A stretch of DNA of 30,443 bases from a virus. The notes beneath the pieces are model-generated. The model had not been told where the DNA came from. It made no database searches and saw only the letters and a list, made by a program, of their open reading frames with translations. Both the position numbers and the translations under genes were made by a program. Shown here in pieces: positions 1 through 9,244 of the stretch. Location: the IMG/VR virus record IMGVR_UViG_3300025601_000079, positions 1 to 30,443 of that record; one strand, given 5' to 3'. Each line of letters begins with the position of its first letter. Position 1 is the stretch's first letter.

Positions 1-82
1 TTATAGATTTGGTATTGGTATTGCAGCAGAAAGTGGGTACACCGAGGAAGACTTTAAGAAACTTGCTGAATTCATAGTATAA
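1..82 (+). CDS. 3' end of an unidentified gene
   Basis: An open frame enters from the left edge and reads to a TAA at 80-82. The visible residues include FGIGIAAESGYTEEDFKKLA, a normal-looking helical protein tail. Only 26 residues are present, so no family can be assigned. It converges on the minus-strand adhesin gene, leaving 13 bases between the two stop codons, and no terminator hairpin is visible there. Confidence 0.5.
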   Translation, partial: YRFGIGIAAESGYTEEDFKKLAEFIV

Positions 83-95
83 TTGAAAATATGGG

Positions 96-2840
96 TTAAT
101 CAGCAGTAAAGATATACGCAGCACCAGTATCAGCAGCACCAGTGTCTTCGTTCTTAGCACCAACAACTACTGTATTTCCATATATAGAAACTGACGCCCC
201 AAATTGATCATCTGCTTGTTTATCAGTTGCTTGTATCTTCCTTTGTTGTGTCCAAGTAGTACCAGATCTGGTGAAAACATAAGCAGCTCCAGCATTACTA
301 CCACCAGTGTCTTCGAGTTGAGCACCAACAATCACTGTATCTCCATATATAGCAACTGAATTACCAAAGTAATCAATTGTTTGTTTATCAGTTGCTTGTA
401 TCTTTTGTTGCTGTGTCCATGTAGTGCCGGATCGTGTGAAAACATAAGCAGCACCAGCGCTAGTACCACCAGTGTCTTCGAGATTAGCACCAACAACCAC
501 GGTATCGCCAGATATAGCAACTGACTGACCAAATTGATCATTTGCTTGTTTATCAGTTGCTTGTATCTTCTGTTGCTGTGTCCAAGTAGTACCGGATCGT
601 GTGAATATATAAACAGATCCAGCATTAGCACCACTAGTGTCTTCGAGTTGAGCACCAACAATCACTGTATCTCCATATATAGCAACTGAATTACCAAAGC
701 TATCACCTGCTTGTATATCAGACGCTTGTATCTTCTGTTGCTGTGTCCAAGTAGTACCAGATCGCGTGAATATGTACACAGCTCCAGCATCAGCACCACC
801 AGTGTCTTCCCACATGGCACCAACAACTACTGTATCTCCATCAATAGCAACTGATATACCAAAGATATCAGTTGCTTCTGCATCAGATGCTTGTATCTTT
901 GCTTGTTGTGTCCAAGTAGTACCATCTCTAGTAAAGATATACGCAGCACCAGCATTAGTACCACCAGCGTCTTCATAAGTAGCACCAACAACTACTGTAT
1001 CTCCATCAATACCAACCGCACCACCAAAGTAATCAGTTGCTTCTGCATCAGATGATTGTATCTTCTGTTGCTGTGTCCAAGTAGTTCCAGATCGGGTGAA
1101 GATATAAGCAGCTCCAGCATTAGCAGCAGTAGTGTCTTCTGCCTGTGCACCAACAATTACGGTATCACCATAAATAGAAACTGACGCCCCAAAGATATCA
1201 CTTACTTCTGGATCAGATGCTTGTATCTTAGCCTTTTGTGACATCAATGACCAATTTACAGAATATAGGTTATAGATATATGCTTTACCTGAATTAGTAC
1301 CACCAGCATCATCTTCGAGATAAGCACAAACGATTGCATAGTTACCAGATATTGCAACTGACCTACCAAAGAGATCAGCATAACTTGTACCATAAGCATT
1401 AGGATTATCTAAGGTGTGTAGTAACGCACCCGTTGTGACATCGAAGATATATGCTTTACCTGAACTAGTGCCACCAGCATCACCTTCGCTAACAGCAGCG
1501 ACGACGGCATAGTTACCAGATATTGCTGCAGAATACCCAAAGTTATCATTTAAACTTGTACCATAAGCATTAGGATTGTTTAAAGTATGAACTAATGCGC
1601 CAGTTGTGACATCGAAGATATATGCTTTACCTGAACTAGTGCCACCAGCATCATCTTCGCTAACAGCAGCGACGACGGCATAGTTACCAGATATTGAGAC
1701 CTGATTGCCAAAGCCATCGCTATCACTTGTACCATAAGCATTAGGATTATCTAAAGTATGAACTAATGCGCCAGTTGCGACATTAAAGATATATGCTTTA
1801 CCTGAATTAAAGCCACCAGCATCACGTTCGCCATACGCGGCGACGACGGCATAGTTACCAGATATTGCAACTGACTGACCAAAGTTATCATTAAGACTTG
1901 TATTATAAGCATTAGGATTGTTTAAAATACGAACTAATGCGCCAGTAGAAACATCGAAGATATATGCTTTACCTGAATCAGTTCCTGCCGCGTCATCTTC
2001 AAATTTCGCACCAACGATGGCATAGTTACCTGATATTGAAACTGATATACCAAAGTAATCTAGAAAACTTGTACCATAAGCATTAGGATTGTTTAAAGTA
2101 TGAACTAATGCGCCAGTTGTGACATCGAAGATATATGCTTTACCTGAACTAGTGCCACCAGCATCATCTTCGCCAGTCGCGCCGACGACGGCATAGTTAC
2201 CAGATATTGCAACTGATATACCAATGCGATCGCCAGCGCTTGCACCATAAGGATTAGGATTATCTAAAGTATGAACTAATGCGCCAGTTGCGACATTAAA
2301 GATATAGGCTTTACCTGAATTAAAGCCACCAGCATCACCTTCGCCATAAGTACCAACAATTGCATAGTTACCTGATATTGCAACTGACTGACCAAAGAGA
2401 TCATCAAGACTTGTATCATAAGCATTAGGATTATCTAGTATCTGAGAGATAATATATCCTGGAGTTGGTGTACCAGCACCATAACTAGTATCATTAACTA
2501 TGATACTAGCAGAGACGTCTGGGTACTCATCTAGAGCTATTCTTAGAGTTTCTACACCTTCGAGTGATCTATCATTAGATAATATCAATGCTATCTGGGA
2601 TACTTTATTATGTGATGTGGTAAAAGATCCGGTCAAAGATCCGCTGAATAAGTCACCAGAATCTATCCCAGTTATAGTGTATGGTACTGATATTCCCGAT
2701 ACTTCAGACTCAGAGTAAAGGTATATAATGATCTCAGTGCCCTCGTCAACAGAAGAAGCTTCACTAATGAATAAACTATAAGGCAAGAGTAGTGCTACGC
2801 CAGACAAGCCATTTAAACCCAATGATGTTAGAAATGGCAT
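96..2840 (-). CDS. Repeat adhesin with 14 FG-GAP-type units (putative double beta-propeller)
   Basis: Likely a tail-associated receptor-binding or host-adhesion protein of 914 residues. Residues 1 to about 125 look like a Calx-beta-type sandwich (VDEGTEIII, VPYTITG, EGVETLRIALD). Residues of about 131-532 hold seven units of about 57 residues (NPNAYGTS, FGxSVAISGNYAVV, SGKAYIF). Residues of about 533-914 hold seven more of about 55 residues with a different consensus (KIQASD, DTVVVGA, GAAYIFTRSGTTW). This resembles FG-GAP repeats (PF14312 type), which build seven-bladed propellers in integrin alpha chains. I start at ATG 2840, one base after the fibre stop, with AGG upstream; an in-frame start at 2891 would overlap the fibre gene by 50 bases. 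It is last in the late fibre operon. The receptor role is inferred. Confidence 0.8.
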   Translation of the reverse strand: MPFLTSLGLNGLSGVALLLPYSLFISEASSVDEGTEIIIYLYSESEVSGISVPYTITGIDSGDLFSGSLTGSFTTSHNKVSQIALILSNDRSLEGVETLRIALDEYPDVSASIIVNDTSYGAGTPTPGYIISQILDNPNAYDTSLDDLFGQSVAISGNYAIVGTYGEGDAGGFNSGKAYIFNVATGALVHTLDNPNPYGASAGDRIGISVAISGNYAVVGATGEDDAGGTSSGKAYIFDVTTGALVHTLNNPNAYGTSFLDYFGISVSISGNYAIVGAKFEDDAAGTDSGKAYIFDVSTGALVRILNNPNAYNTSLNDNFGQSVAISGNYAVVAAYGERDAGGFNSGKAYIFNVATGALVHTLDNPNAYGTSDSDGFGNQVSISGNYAVVAAVSEDDAGGTSSGKAYIFDVTTGALVHTLNNPNAYGTSLNDNFGYSAAISGNYAVVAAVSEGDAGGTSSGKAYIFDVTTGALLHTLDNPNAYGTSYADLFGRSVAISGNYAIVCAYLEDDAGGTNSGKAYIYNLYSVNWSLMSQKAKIQASDPEVSDIFGASVSIYGDTVIVGAQAEDTTAANAGAAYIFTRSGTTWTQQQKIQSSDAEATDYFGGAVGIDGDTVVVGATYEDAGGTNAGAAYIFTRDGTTWTQQAKIQASDAEATDIFGISVAIDGDTVVVGAMWEDTGGADAGAVYIFTRSGTTWTQQQKIQASDIQAGDSFGNSVAIYGDTVIVGAQLEDTSGANAGSVYIFTRSGTTWTQQQKIQATDKQANDQFGQSVAISGDTVVVGANLEDTGGTSAGAAYVFTRSGTTWTQQQKIQATDKQTIDYFGNSVAIYGDTVIVGAQLEDTGGSNAGAAYVFTRSGTTWTQQRKIQATDKQADDQFGASVSIYGNTVVVGAKNEDTGAADTGAAYIFTAD

Positions 2841-2841
2841 A

Positions 2842-5800
2842 TTAAGCACCTGCCCCGTATGTAATAGCGTTCGAGATAACTTTCCACGCATTCGATGTTC
2901 TTATTAATGTGAACGTGAATTGGTCTATGTTATTAGGGGTTCCTTCAGGTAATGTATTATTCGCCCAATTAACTGTGGTGACCACACCATCTATCTGAAC
3001 TCCTGTCGGGGCATATGCACCACCAGCACCTTGTTGCACCATAATAACGAATACGATAGTTCTGTTATCGGTTGTTGGTACATTGGTGAAGTTTGGAACA
3101 AATGACCCTAATATACCAGTATGATAATGAGCAGTTCCTTCCAAGTAAGAAACGCCGATTGTTCCAGATAGACTAGATGGAGTAGTTGTCAACTTCTCGG
3201 TTAATGACTCTGCATAAATCTCCTTAGCAGATAACCTACCGCCGACACCTAGTCCAGAAGAAACGACCAATGCTCCAGTAGACGTACTGGTAGATACAAT
3301 TGCTTCATCTATCAACACACCAGCAGTAGCTGTTGTTGCACCAGCGGTTGATCTTAGTGTTAGTGTTGACCCTGCCGTGCTACCACCATTTATAACTGCA
3401 ACGCTTGGTGTAACTAATGTAGCATTGGTTATTGTACCGCCTGTGACAGAAGGGGATGTTAGTGTAGGGGTCGTTATAGTAGGAGATGTGCCGAATACCA
3501 ATGAACCTGAACCTGTTTCATTAGATATCACTGAAGCAAGTTGAGCAGAAGTTGTTGGAGCAAAGAAATCTAATCTCCATGAATTATCTGCTGCGTCTGT
3601 AATTCCGTAACCAGCAAGCGTACTTGGGGTAGTCGTCAGGTCTGCGAATGCAACTGATTGTAATGCGCTTTCCGCCAGTACACCTTGAGCAGCTGTTGCA
3701 TATGCTGTGGCATCAGTGGTTGCAGCAGTTCCAAAGGTTGGTTTATCTTCTAAGTTACTATATGATCCAGTTGTCGCAACCAACGCCAAGTCTGCCGGTT
3801 GAGTAGCACTGTCTGCAGCAATGCCTTGAGCAGCAGTTGCATATGCAGATGCGTTCGTGGCAGCAGCAGTTCCAAGTGTTGGTTTACCAGCAAGGTCTGA
3901 ATATAATCCTGTAGTTGCAACGGTTGCTAGGTCAGCAGGTTGTACTGCACTTGCCGCGAGAATACCTTGTGAAGATGTTGCGTATGCACTCGCAGCAGTT
4001 GCAGCAGCGGTTCCCAATACGGGTCTGTTAGTTAAACTATTGTATGATCCAGTTGTTGCGACTGCAGACAGATCTCCTGGTTGTGTTGCTGAGTCTGCTA
4101 ATGCTCCTTGAGCCGCGGTTGCATAAGCAGATGCGTTCGTGGCAGCAGCAGTTCCTAGAGTTGGTTTACCAGATAGATCATTATATAATCCACTGGTGGC
4201 AACGTCGGATAAGTCTGCAGAGTTCACCTTTGCGCCTAAAGCACTAGAAATAGTAGTAGCGAAGTTAGGATCATCTCCCAACGCAGTTGCCAACTCGTTC
4301 AGCGTGTTCAGCGTAGATGGAGCAGTACCTACTAAGCTAGAGACTGAAGAATCTACATATGATTCTGTTGCATAACCTACAATAGACTGAATTGCACTGT
4401 CTGCCTTAGCACCTTGTGAAGAAGTCGCGAATGCCTCGACATTTTCTGCAGACGCTGTTCCTAGAGTAGGTCGGTTAGACAAACTTGTATATGACCCGCT
4501 CGTTGCCACTGTCGCTAGATCGCTGGGCTGGGTTGCTGACGATGCTAATGCACCTTGAGCCGCAGTGGCATAAGCAGTTGCATCAGTCGCCGCAGCAGAA
4601 CCCAGAGTTGGTTTATTCAATAAACTATTGTAAGATCCCGTAGTTGCAACCACCGCAAGAGTAGGAGTACCTATAATATCCGAGTAAGAACCGGTCTGAC
4701 CCACTGTCGATATGTTTGGTTTGCTTGCTAGGTCTGCGAAAGCACCAGTGGTAGCGACGGTTGCGAGGTTAGGTTTATTGGAGAGGTCGTTATAAAGTCC
4801 TGTAGTTGCAACGGGTTGTAACAAAGGAGGATTAATTAGATCAGTATACGAACCACTTGTTGCAACGGATGCAAGGCTAGGTCTACCAGATAAACTATTA
4901 TATAACCCTGTTATTGCAACGGCGGCAAGGGCGGGTGTTCCAGATAAGTCAGAGTATGCGGCAGTGGTAGCAACGTTAGCAAAATTTGGAATTCCTATTA
5001 GACTAGAGTATAATCCACTAGTAGCAACAACTGCCAATACTGGTTTTCCTGCTAGGTCGTTGTATAATCCACTAGTAGCAACATCTGCCACGTCTGCAGA
5101 TTGTAGAGCAGTGTCTGCTCTTGTGCCTTGCCCAGAAGTTGCATAGTTGGTGGCTGCAGCGGCGATCGAATCAGTTACATTAGATTGAGTTGTGTACGAG
5201 TTATTCGCTAGGTATATTCCAACTCTACTATCTGTATAATATAACTTAGAACCTTCTATTAGATTACTAGTCGTATGATTTGATATAGATGATACTTGAC
5301 CTGTTACATCGCCAGTTACATCGCCTACTACGTCTCCTGTTAGATTGCCAGTAAATAATGACGCTCTTACTGGAGCATATGTGAATGATGCATGTGTGGT
5401 ATCGATAAATGAGGATGCATCTGGTTCTGGCAGATACCCTTGATAGAATTTCCATGTACCATCTGTCGCATCTCTGAATACTCCAGTGTGTGCATATGTA
5501 CCATCATTGTAGTTACCTGCGATACCCAAATCTGGGTTAGCGACTGTAGACCCATTGTTCAAATAGATCATAGAATCCGTTATAGATAGATTCTGCGCAT
5601 CAAGTGTGATGGTTGTTCCAGATACTGTTAAGTTACCCTCGATAATAACGTTACCAGCAGCAGCGATGTTATTAAAATTTACATTAGAAGTAGTAGAAAC
5701 ATCTTGCCCAATCGATATCTCACCAGATGTTACACTTACACCAGTACCACCAGATACATATGCATCGATCTGATTATTAACACGACCAGTTGTGAAATAT

Positions 5801-7782
5801 AGATTAGAACCTTCTGTGAGGTTATCTGTATAACTGGCTGCAAGTTTAGCATCAAACATCGCTTCGCCGCGTGCTTCTGTATAGTAAAGATTAGAACCTT
5901 CTGTGAGGTTATCTGTTGTCTTAAGAGCGAAGTTTGTATTTACTCTAGTTTCTGTATAGTATAGTTTAGAACCTTCTGTGAGGTTATCTGTTGTCTTACC
6001 CAACAAACTAAGGTCGAAGTCATTATTTGCTCTTGCCGATGTGTAGTAAAGATTAGAACCTTCAGATAAATTACTTGTTGTCTTAAGAGCGAAGTTTGTA
6101 TTTACTCTAGTTTCTGTGTAGTATAGATTAGAACCTTCCGTTAAGTCAGTTGTAGAACTAGCTGCAAGTTTAGCATCAAACATCGCCTCGCCACGAGTTT
6201 CTGTGTAATATAAGTTAGAACCTTCAGATAAATTACTTGTTGTCTTAAGAGCGAAGTTTGTATTTACTCTAGTTTCTGTATAGTATAGTTTAGAACCTTC
6301 TGTGAGGTTATCTGTAGAACTAGCTGCAAGTTTAGCATCAAACATCGCCTCGCCACGAGTTTCTGTGTAATATAAGTTAGAACCTTCCGTTAAGTCATCT
6401 GTAGACTTGGTAGCAATTCGAATATCAAACGCATCGTTATCACGATCAACGGTATAGTAAAGATGAGTACCTTCTGAAAGATCTGTAGTTGAATTGCCTG
6501 ATAGACTCAAACTTGCAGGATTACCACTCTCGTCAGCAACTGTGAATACACCTCCTACATTTGATAATACCAGCCCATCGATGGGCCCATCACCTAAGAA
6601 TATAGAGTTACCACTTAGATATAGATCACGGAATCTTTTAGTTGTAGATCCTAAGTCGTATGTGATATCAGTTGTAGGAACTATACTCGCAGAAACATTA
6701 CCTAATACAGTGTGTACTCTAGCATCGGTGAAGTATAGATTAGAACCTTCAGAAAGGTCAGATGTTGATTTATTAGACAGATCTGTATCAAAGTCTGAAC
6801 TAGTGTATATGTATGGCCTACCAGTAAGATCATCATAAGAACCAGACAATGCAACAGAATTCAGGTCGACTAACGATACTTTATTTGCAATGGAGTTTGT
6901 TATAGTAGTTGCAAAGTTGGGATCATCATTAAGTGCCGCTGCAAGTTCATTTAATGTATCCAGTGCGCCAGGTGCAGAATTTACTAATGTTGCTAGTGAA
7001 CTGTTAACATATCCTTCGGTAGCATAATTATACGCAAGTATAGAAGTCGTGGTCACATGATCAGCAATGTCAGTGGTTTGTACATAATCACTCAATGTAG
7101 TTGCTAGTGACGCAGTTGTCTCATATGAAGATAATGTAGAAGTTAGTGCATTAGAAGTGACATACCCTAACAGAGTATTAGTAAGCGCAATTTGTTGAAC
7201 ATATGTACTGAGAGTAGAATTTAGTGCGTATGAGACAAGGTCATTGGCAACCAAATAACCAGACAAATTAGGAGGATTTGTTAAATCATTATAGTTTCCA
7301 GAGAATAGAGTGGGTAAGTCAGTTAGACTATTATATGAACCACCAAATAAGAAATCTGGTTTATCGGTCAGATCATCATACGACCCTGAGAACAGCGTAG
7401 GAAGATTTGACAAACTTTCGTATGATCCATCGAATACGAATGATGCAATTATACCTTGATTATCAGTTAGATCACTAATGTCGGTAGGGATTGCCGCACT
7501 AGTTATATATCCAACATCATTAGTAAAATCACTAAGAACAGTAGGAGTACCTGATAGATCTGAATATAGTCCGCTGACTGCAGAATCTGATAATCCTGCG
7601 ATAACACCATTGGCTACGATTGTATCCCAATATATCAAAGAATTCCATGTGGTAATACCATTACCAATTTTAGTTTTTCTAGTATCAGTCTCTAATCCCA
7701 GTTCACCATTACCTAGTACTGGGTTTGCCGATGTCCAGTTAGCAGCGGTATCTCTTCTGAACTGAATTCTTGTTATTGCCAT
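2842..7782 (-). CDS. Long tail fibre with Mtd-like N-terminus and repeat shaft
   Basis: A phage tail fibre of 1646 residues. Residues 1-50 (ITRIQFRRDTAANWTSANPV, GELGLETDT, KIGNGITTWNSL) match the Mtd-type N-terminal domain that opens many marine phage fibres. The shaft has 11 copies of a unit around LTEGSNLYYT (residues of about 345-860), then many units around VATSGLYNDLSGKP (about 900-1360). A module around LNELAxALxDDPNFATTI occurs twice. The last 100 or so residues look like a globular tip. It is first in a two-gene minus-strand operon behind an exact TATAAATA box 40 bases upstream. The repeats invite recombination and length variation. The fibre call is firm; the receptor is unknown. 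Confidence 0.88.
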   Translation of the reverse strand: MAITRIQFRRDTAANWTSANPVLGNGELGLETDTRKTKIGNGITTWNSLIYWDTIVANGVIAGLSDSAVSGLYSDLSGTPTVLSDFTNDVGYITSAAIPTDISDLTDNQGIIASFVFDGSYESLSNLPTLFSGSYDDLTDKPDFLFGGSYNSLTDLPTLFSGNYNDLTNPPNLSGYLVANDLVSYALNSTLSTYVQQIALTNTLLGYVTSNALTSTLSSYETTASLATTLSDYVQTTDIADHVTTTSILAYNYATEGYVNSSLATLVNSAPGALDTLNELAAALNDDPNFATTITNSIANKVSLVDLNSVALSGSYDDLTGRPYIYTSSDFDTDLSNKSTSDLSEGSNLYFTDARVHTVLGNVSASIVPTTDITYDLGSTTKRFRDLYLSGNSIFLGDGPIDGLVLSNVGGVFTVADESGNPASLSLSGNSTTDLSEGTHLYYTVDRDNDAFDIRIATKSTDDLTEGSNLYYTETRGEAMFDAKLAASSTDNLTEGSKLYYTETRVNTNFALKTTSNLSEGSNLYYTETRGEAMFDAKLAASSTTDLTEGSNLYYTETRVNTNFALKTTSNLSEGSNLYYTSARANNDFDLSLLGKTTDNLTEGSKLYYTETRVNTNFALKTTDNLTEGSNLYYTEARGEAMFDAKLAASYTDNLTEGSNLYFTTGRVNNQIDAYVSGGTGVSVTSGEISIGQDVSTTSNVNFNNIAAAGNVIIEGNLTVSGTTITLDAQNLSITDSMIYLNNGSTVANPDLGIAGNYNDGTYAHTGVFRDATDGTWKFYQGYLPEPDASSFIDTTHASFTYAPVRASLFTGNLTGDVVGDVTGDVTGQVSSISNHTTSNLIEGSKLYYTDSRVGIYLANNSYTTQSNVTDSIAAAATNYATSGQGTRADTALQSADVADVATSGLYNDLAGKPVLAVVATSGLYSSLIGIPNFANVATTAAYSDLSGTPALAAVAITGLYNSLSGRPSLASVATSGSYTDLINPPLLQPVATTGLYNDLSNKPNLATVATTGAFADLASKPNISTVGQTGSYSDIIGTPTLAVVATTGSYNSLLNKPTLGSAAATDATAYATAAQGALASSATQPSDLATVATSGSYTSLSNRPTLGTASAENVEAFATSSQGAKADSAIQSIVGYATESYVDSSVSSLVGTAPSTLNTLNELATALGDDPNFATTISSALGAKVNSADLSDVATSGLYNDLSGKPTLGTAAATNASAYATAAQGALADSATQPGDLSAVATTGSYNSLTNRPVLGTAAATAASAYATSSQGILAASAVQPADLATVATTGLYSDLAGKPTLGTAAATNASAYATAAQGIAADSATQPADLALVATTGSYSNLEDKPTFGTAATTDATAYATAAQGVLAESALQSVAFADLTTTPSTLAGYGITDAADNSWRLDFFAPTTSAQLASVISNETGSGSLVFGTSPTITTPTLTSPSVTGGTITNATLVTPSVAVINGGSTAGSTLTLRSTAGATTATAGVLIDEAIVSTSTSTGALVVSSGLGVGGRLSAKEIYAESLTEKLTTTPSSLSGTIGVSYLEGTAHYHTGILGSFVPNFTNVPTTDNRTIVFVIMVQQGAGGAYAPTGVQIDGVVTTVNWANNTLPEGTPNNIDQFTFTLIRTSNAWKVISNAITYGAGA

Positions 7783-7821
7783 ATATTATGCTCCAATTTG
7801 TCTTTAGACATGTCTTTTATG

Positions 7822-7829
7822 TATTTATA
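7822..7829 (-). promoter_or_regulatory. T4-type late promoter for the fibre operon
   Basis: The minus strand reads TATAAATA exactly, 40 bases before the fibre ATG at 7782. In T4 this -10 octamer is recognised by gp55 with gp33 and the sliding clamp. The spacing leaves a leader of roughly 25-30 bases. Confidence 0.8.
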
Positions 7830-7914
7830 AAGATTCATGACTCAGTTCGCAAACGGTTTCCGAATCTATTTGAAGATTTTACTCAGCCTGCAAGTATAAT
7901 TCTGTCGAATATAA

Positions 7915-8259
7915 CTATTCTTTTTTCTTGTTAGTGTAAGCATTAGCAGCAAAGAATGTCGCAACTAATCCTGCAATAGCAACAAAATATGTAGGTGCAA
8001 TATCACCTATAATTCCTGCTGCTTTATCTAACCCTAACCATGAAGTAATCATAATTGTTATTGGATATAGTAACATACCAAACAGCGCAAACCATGCCAT
8101 TTTACGCATAGCATCGCGTTGAGCATCTGCATCTTCTAGTTCTTTGCGCTTGAATTCTATATGCAAGTCCAGTTCAGCTTTAGAAATGTGTCCATCCCCA
8201 TTAGTATCTGCTCCTTCTAGACCAGATCCAGATTCTATTGTTAGTTGTTTATCTGTCAT
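7915..8259 (-). CDS. EF-hand membrane protein
   Basis: A 114-residue protein with one canonical EF-hand calcium loop at residues 18-29 (D18, N20, D22, G23, S26, E29; DTNGDGHISKAE). A charged stretch follows, then two membrane segments (about 54-75 and 85-106, the second containing APTYFVAIAGLVATFFAA), and it ends in NKKKE. I recall proteins of this layout in marine T4-like phages, where they are annotated only by the EF-hand. It is last in a minus-strand run of three or four small genes, 12 bases after its upstream neighbour. Calcium binding is well supported by the motif; the role (envelope, lysis or virion assembly) is unknown. Confidence 0.72.
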   Translation of the reverse strand: MTDKQLTIESGSGLEGADTNGDGHISKAELDLHIEFKRKELEDADAQRDAMRKMAWFALFGMLLYPITIMITSWLGLDKAAGIIGDIAPTYFVAIAGLVATFFAANAYTNKKKE

Positions 8260-8271
8260 TTTATTTTTTCC

Positions 8272-8715
8272 TTAATTATATTTTACAATTGCTATCGTAA
8301 TAAAAATAGCACTCGCTATTAACAAAGATCCAACAACGGTATAGAAAGCGCCCATAAATATCTTAACAATTATTTTTTTCCTTGCATACTTTGCTCTTCG
8401 TTCTGCCAATTCTTCTGCTTCGCGACTGCGTTTCATTTCTGATTGAAATGCTAACCAGTCATCCCACATACCACCACGACCTTGGTAGATCATCATTTCT
8501 TTTAATTCAACTTCCTTTGCCGCAAGTTGTTCCGCTGCCATAAATGCTGCAATGTCACTTTTGTATCCATGCTGGTGTGCTCGCTTTTGTATTTCAGCTT
8601 TTAAACCAAAATACTGTGCCATTGCTTCACCTGCTTCGTAGATCTCTTTACCATTCTGCAAGGTTTGTTTAATTACATCGAATGCTGCATTGGCAGCAGC
8701 AAGTTCAGCGATCAT
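8272..8715 (-). CDS. Conserved phage protein with one C-terminal membrane segment
   Basis: A 147-residue protein. The N-terminal half is helical (ELAAANAAFDVIKQTLQNGK), the middle carries MMIYQGRGGMWDDWLAFQ, followed by a charged helix rich in E, R and K. One membrane span at residues of about 115-142 ends in IVKYN. Proteins of this pattern occur next to the EF-hand protein in marine T4-like phages as far as I recall, without known function. Its ATG overlaps the stop of the upstream +1 frame as ATGA, a classic translational coupling. Co-transcribed with its neighbours, probably from the late promoter at 9153. Confidence 0.65.
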   Translation of the reverse strand: MIAELAAANAAFDVIKQTLQNGKEIYEAGEAMAQYFGLKAEIQKRAHQHGYKSDIAAFMAAEQLAAKEVELKEMMIYQGRGGMWDDWLAFQSEMKRSREAEELAERRAKYARKKIIVKIFMGAFYTVVGSLLIASAIFITIAIVKYN

Positions 8716-8957
8716 ATTGGCTCTCCACTAATTGTTTCGATTGGATTCTGCTTTATCAGCATCCTTGCTATCGGATGTTCCGGATTCCCTATCCCCTGCA
8801 GAATCATCACCGGAAGCGTAATCGAATTCCCCTTTTGATCCTGCACTGTCTGTGTTCCCTTTTGTATCCAATGACTCGCCCACAGCACTACTGGCGTCTG
8901 ATATTGATTCTTCTGTTGTGTCATTTGATGATACATCCTGTATGATTTCTGGAGCAC
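8712..8957 (-). CDS. C-terminal part of a probable frameshifted gene (+1 frame)
   Basis: This frame starts with GTG at 8957 and gives 81 residues. The end looks like real folded protein (SITLPVMILQGIGNPEHPIA, RMLIKQNPIETISGEPI). Its TGA overlaps the ATG of the next gene as ATGA, the usual coupling in phage operons. Upstream the frame closes at once with two TAA codons and has no convincing ribosome site. The natural beginning is therefore the signal-bearing frame that starts at 9108, joined by a +1 shift between about 8960 and 8890. It may instead be a separate overlapping gene, or the break may be a sequencing error. Confidence 0.5.
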   Translation of the reverse strand: MLQKSYRMYHQMTQQKNQYQTPVVLWASHWIQKGTQTVQDQKGNSITLPVMILQGIGNPEHPIARMLIKQNPIETISGEPI

Positions 8958-9108
8958 TTGTTATTACTGAAAATGGCGCTGCTAGTACGTTATCGCATCC
9001 GTTCTGATGTAAAGTTGCTGTTGGAAGTCGAGTCAGTGGCGATCGAAGTGCGATCGAAAAGGATATATACATAATAAAACTAGCAACGATAGCTAATTTA
9101 TTGTACAT
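8728..9108 (-). CDS. Secreted or lipoprotein-like N-terminal part of the same probable gene
   Basis: A 126-residue frame. Residues 1-20 (MYNKLAIVASFIMYISFSIA) look like a signal peptide or membrane anchor. Residues of about 37-57 (GCDNVLAAPFSVITSAPEII) read like real protein. From residue of about 58 the translation turns into an S/D/G/E-rich low-complexity string that ends at a TAG. That is what an out-of-frame reading of the overlapping +1 frame would look like. I think the first 50-60 residues belong to a longer protein that continues in the other frame. A genuine acidic tail cannot be excluded. The late promoter at 9153 lies 45 bases upstream. Confidence 0.5.
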   Translation of the reverse strand: MYNKLAIVASFIMYISFSIALRSPLTRLPTATLHQNGCDNVLAAPFSVITSAPEIIQDVSSNDTTEESISDASSAVGESLDTKGNTDSAGSKGEFDYASGDDSAGDRESGTSDSKDADKAESNRNN

Positions 9109-9152
9109 TAATATATCCAGGGATTTATCTCCAAGATATTATTATTACCTTT

Positions 9153-9160
9153 TATTTATA
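9153..9160 (-). promoter_or_regulatory. T4-type late promoter for the 9108-7915 operon
   Basis: The minus strand reads TATAAATA exactly, 45 bases before the ATG at 9108. It stands back to back with the plus-strand early promoter at 9193-9221, so this 136-base gap is a divergent early/late control region. Confidence 0.78.
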
Positions 9161-9184
9161 TAAAAATGATCACCACAATCGGAT

Positions 9185-9221
9185 CGGGTCTATTGCAATT
9201 AAACCCGTTATATGGTATAAT
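9185..9221 (+). promoter_or_regulatory. Early sigma70 promoter with its -35 inside a stem-loop
   Basis: TTGCAA (9193-9198), 17 bases, then TATAAT (9216-9221) with TGG just before it (extended -10). CGGGT (9185-9189) pairs with ACCCG (9203-9207), putting the -35 box in the loop. The T-tract after the stem is poor. It drives the phosphoesterase operon. Confidence 0.7.
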
Positions 9222-9244
9222 ATGAGTATTGAACGGAGAATATT

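Noticed and set aside
766-978. Open frames on the plus strand across the adhesin repeats, and others across the fibre
   Set aside because: They are antisense readings of repeated codons in well-supported minus-strand genes, with no ribosome site or protein-like pattern of their own.
5800-6480. Regular spaced repeats that could suggest a CRISPR array
   Set aside because: They encode the repeated LTEGSNLYYT units of the fibre in one open frame; the units are not separated by unique spacers.
7831-7866. AGATTC/GAATCT stem (minus strand) before the fibre promoter as a terminator
   Set aside because: Only a 6-base stem around a long loop with no real T-run; not a convincing terminator.
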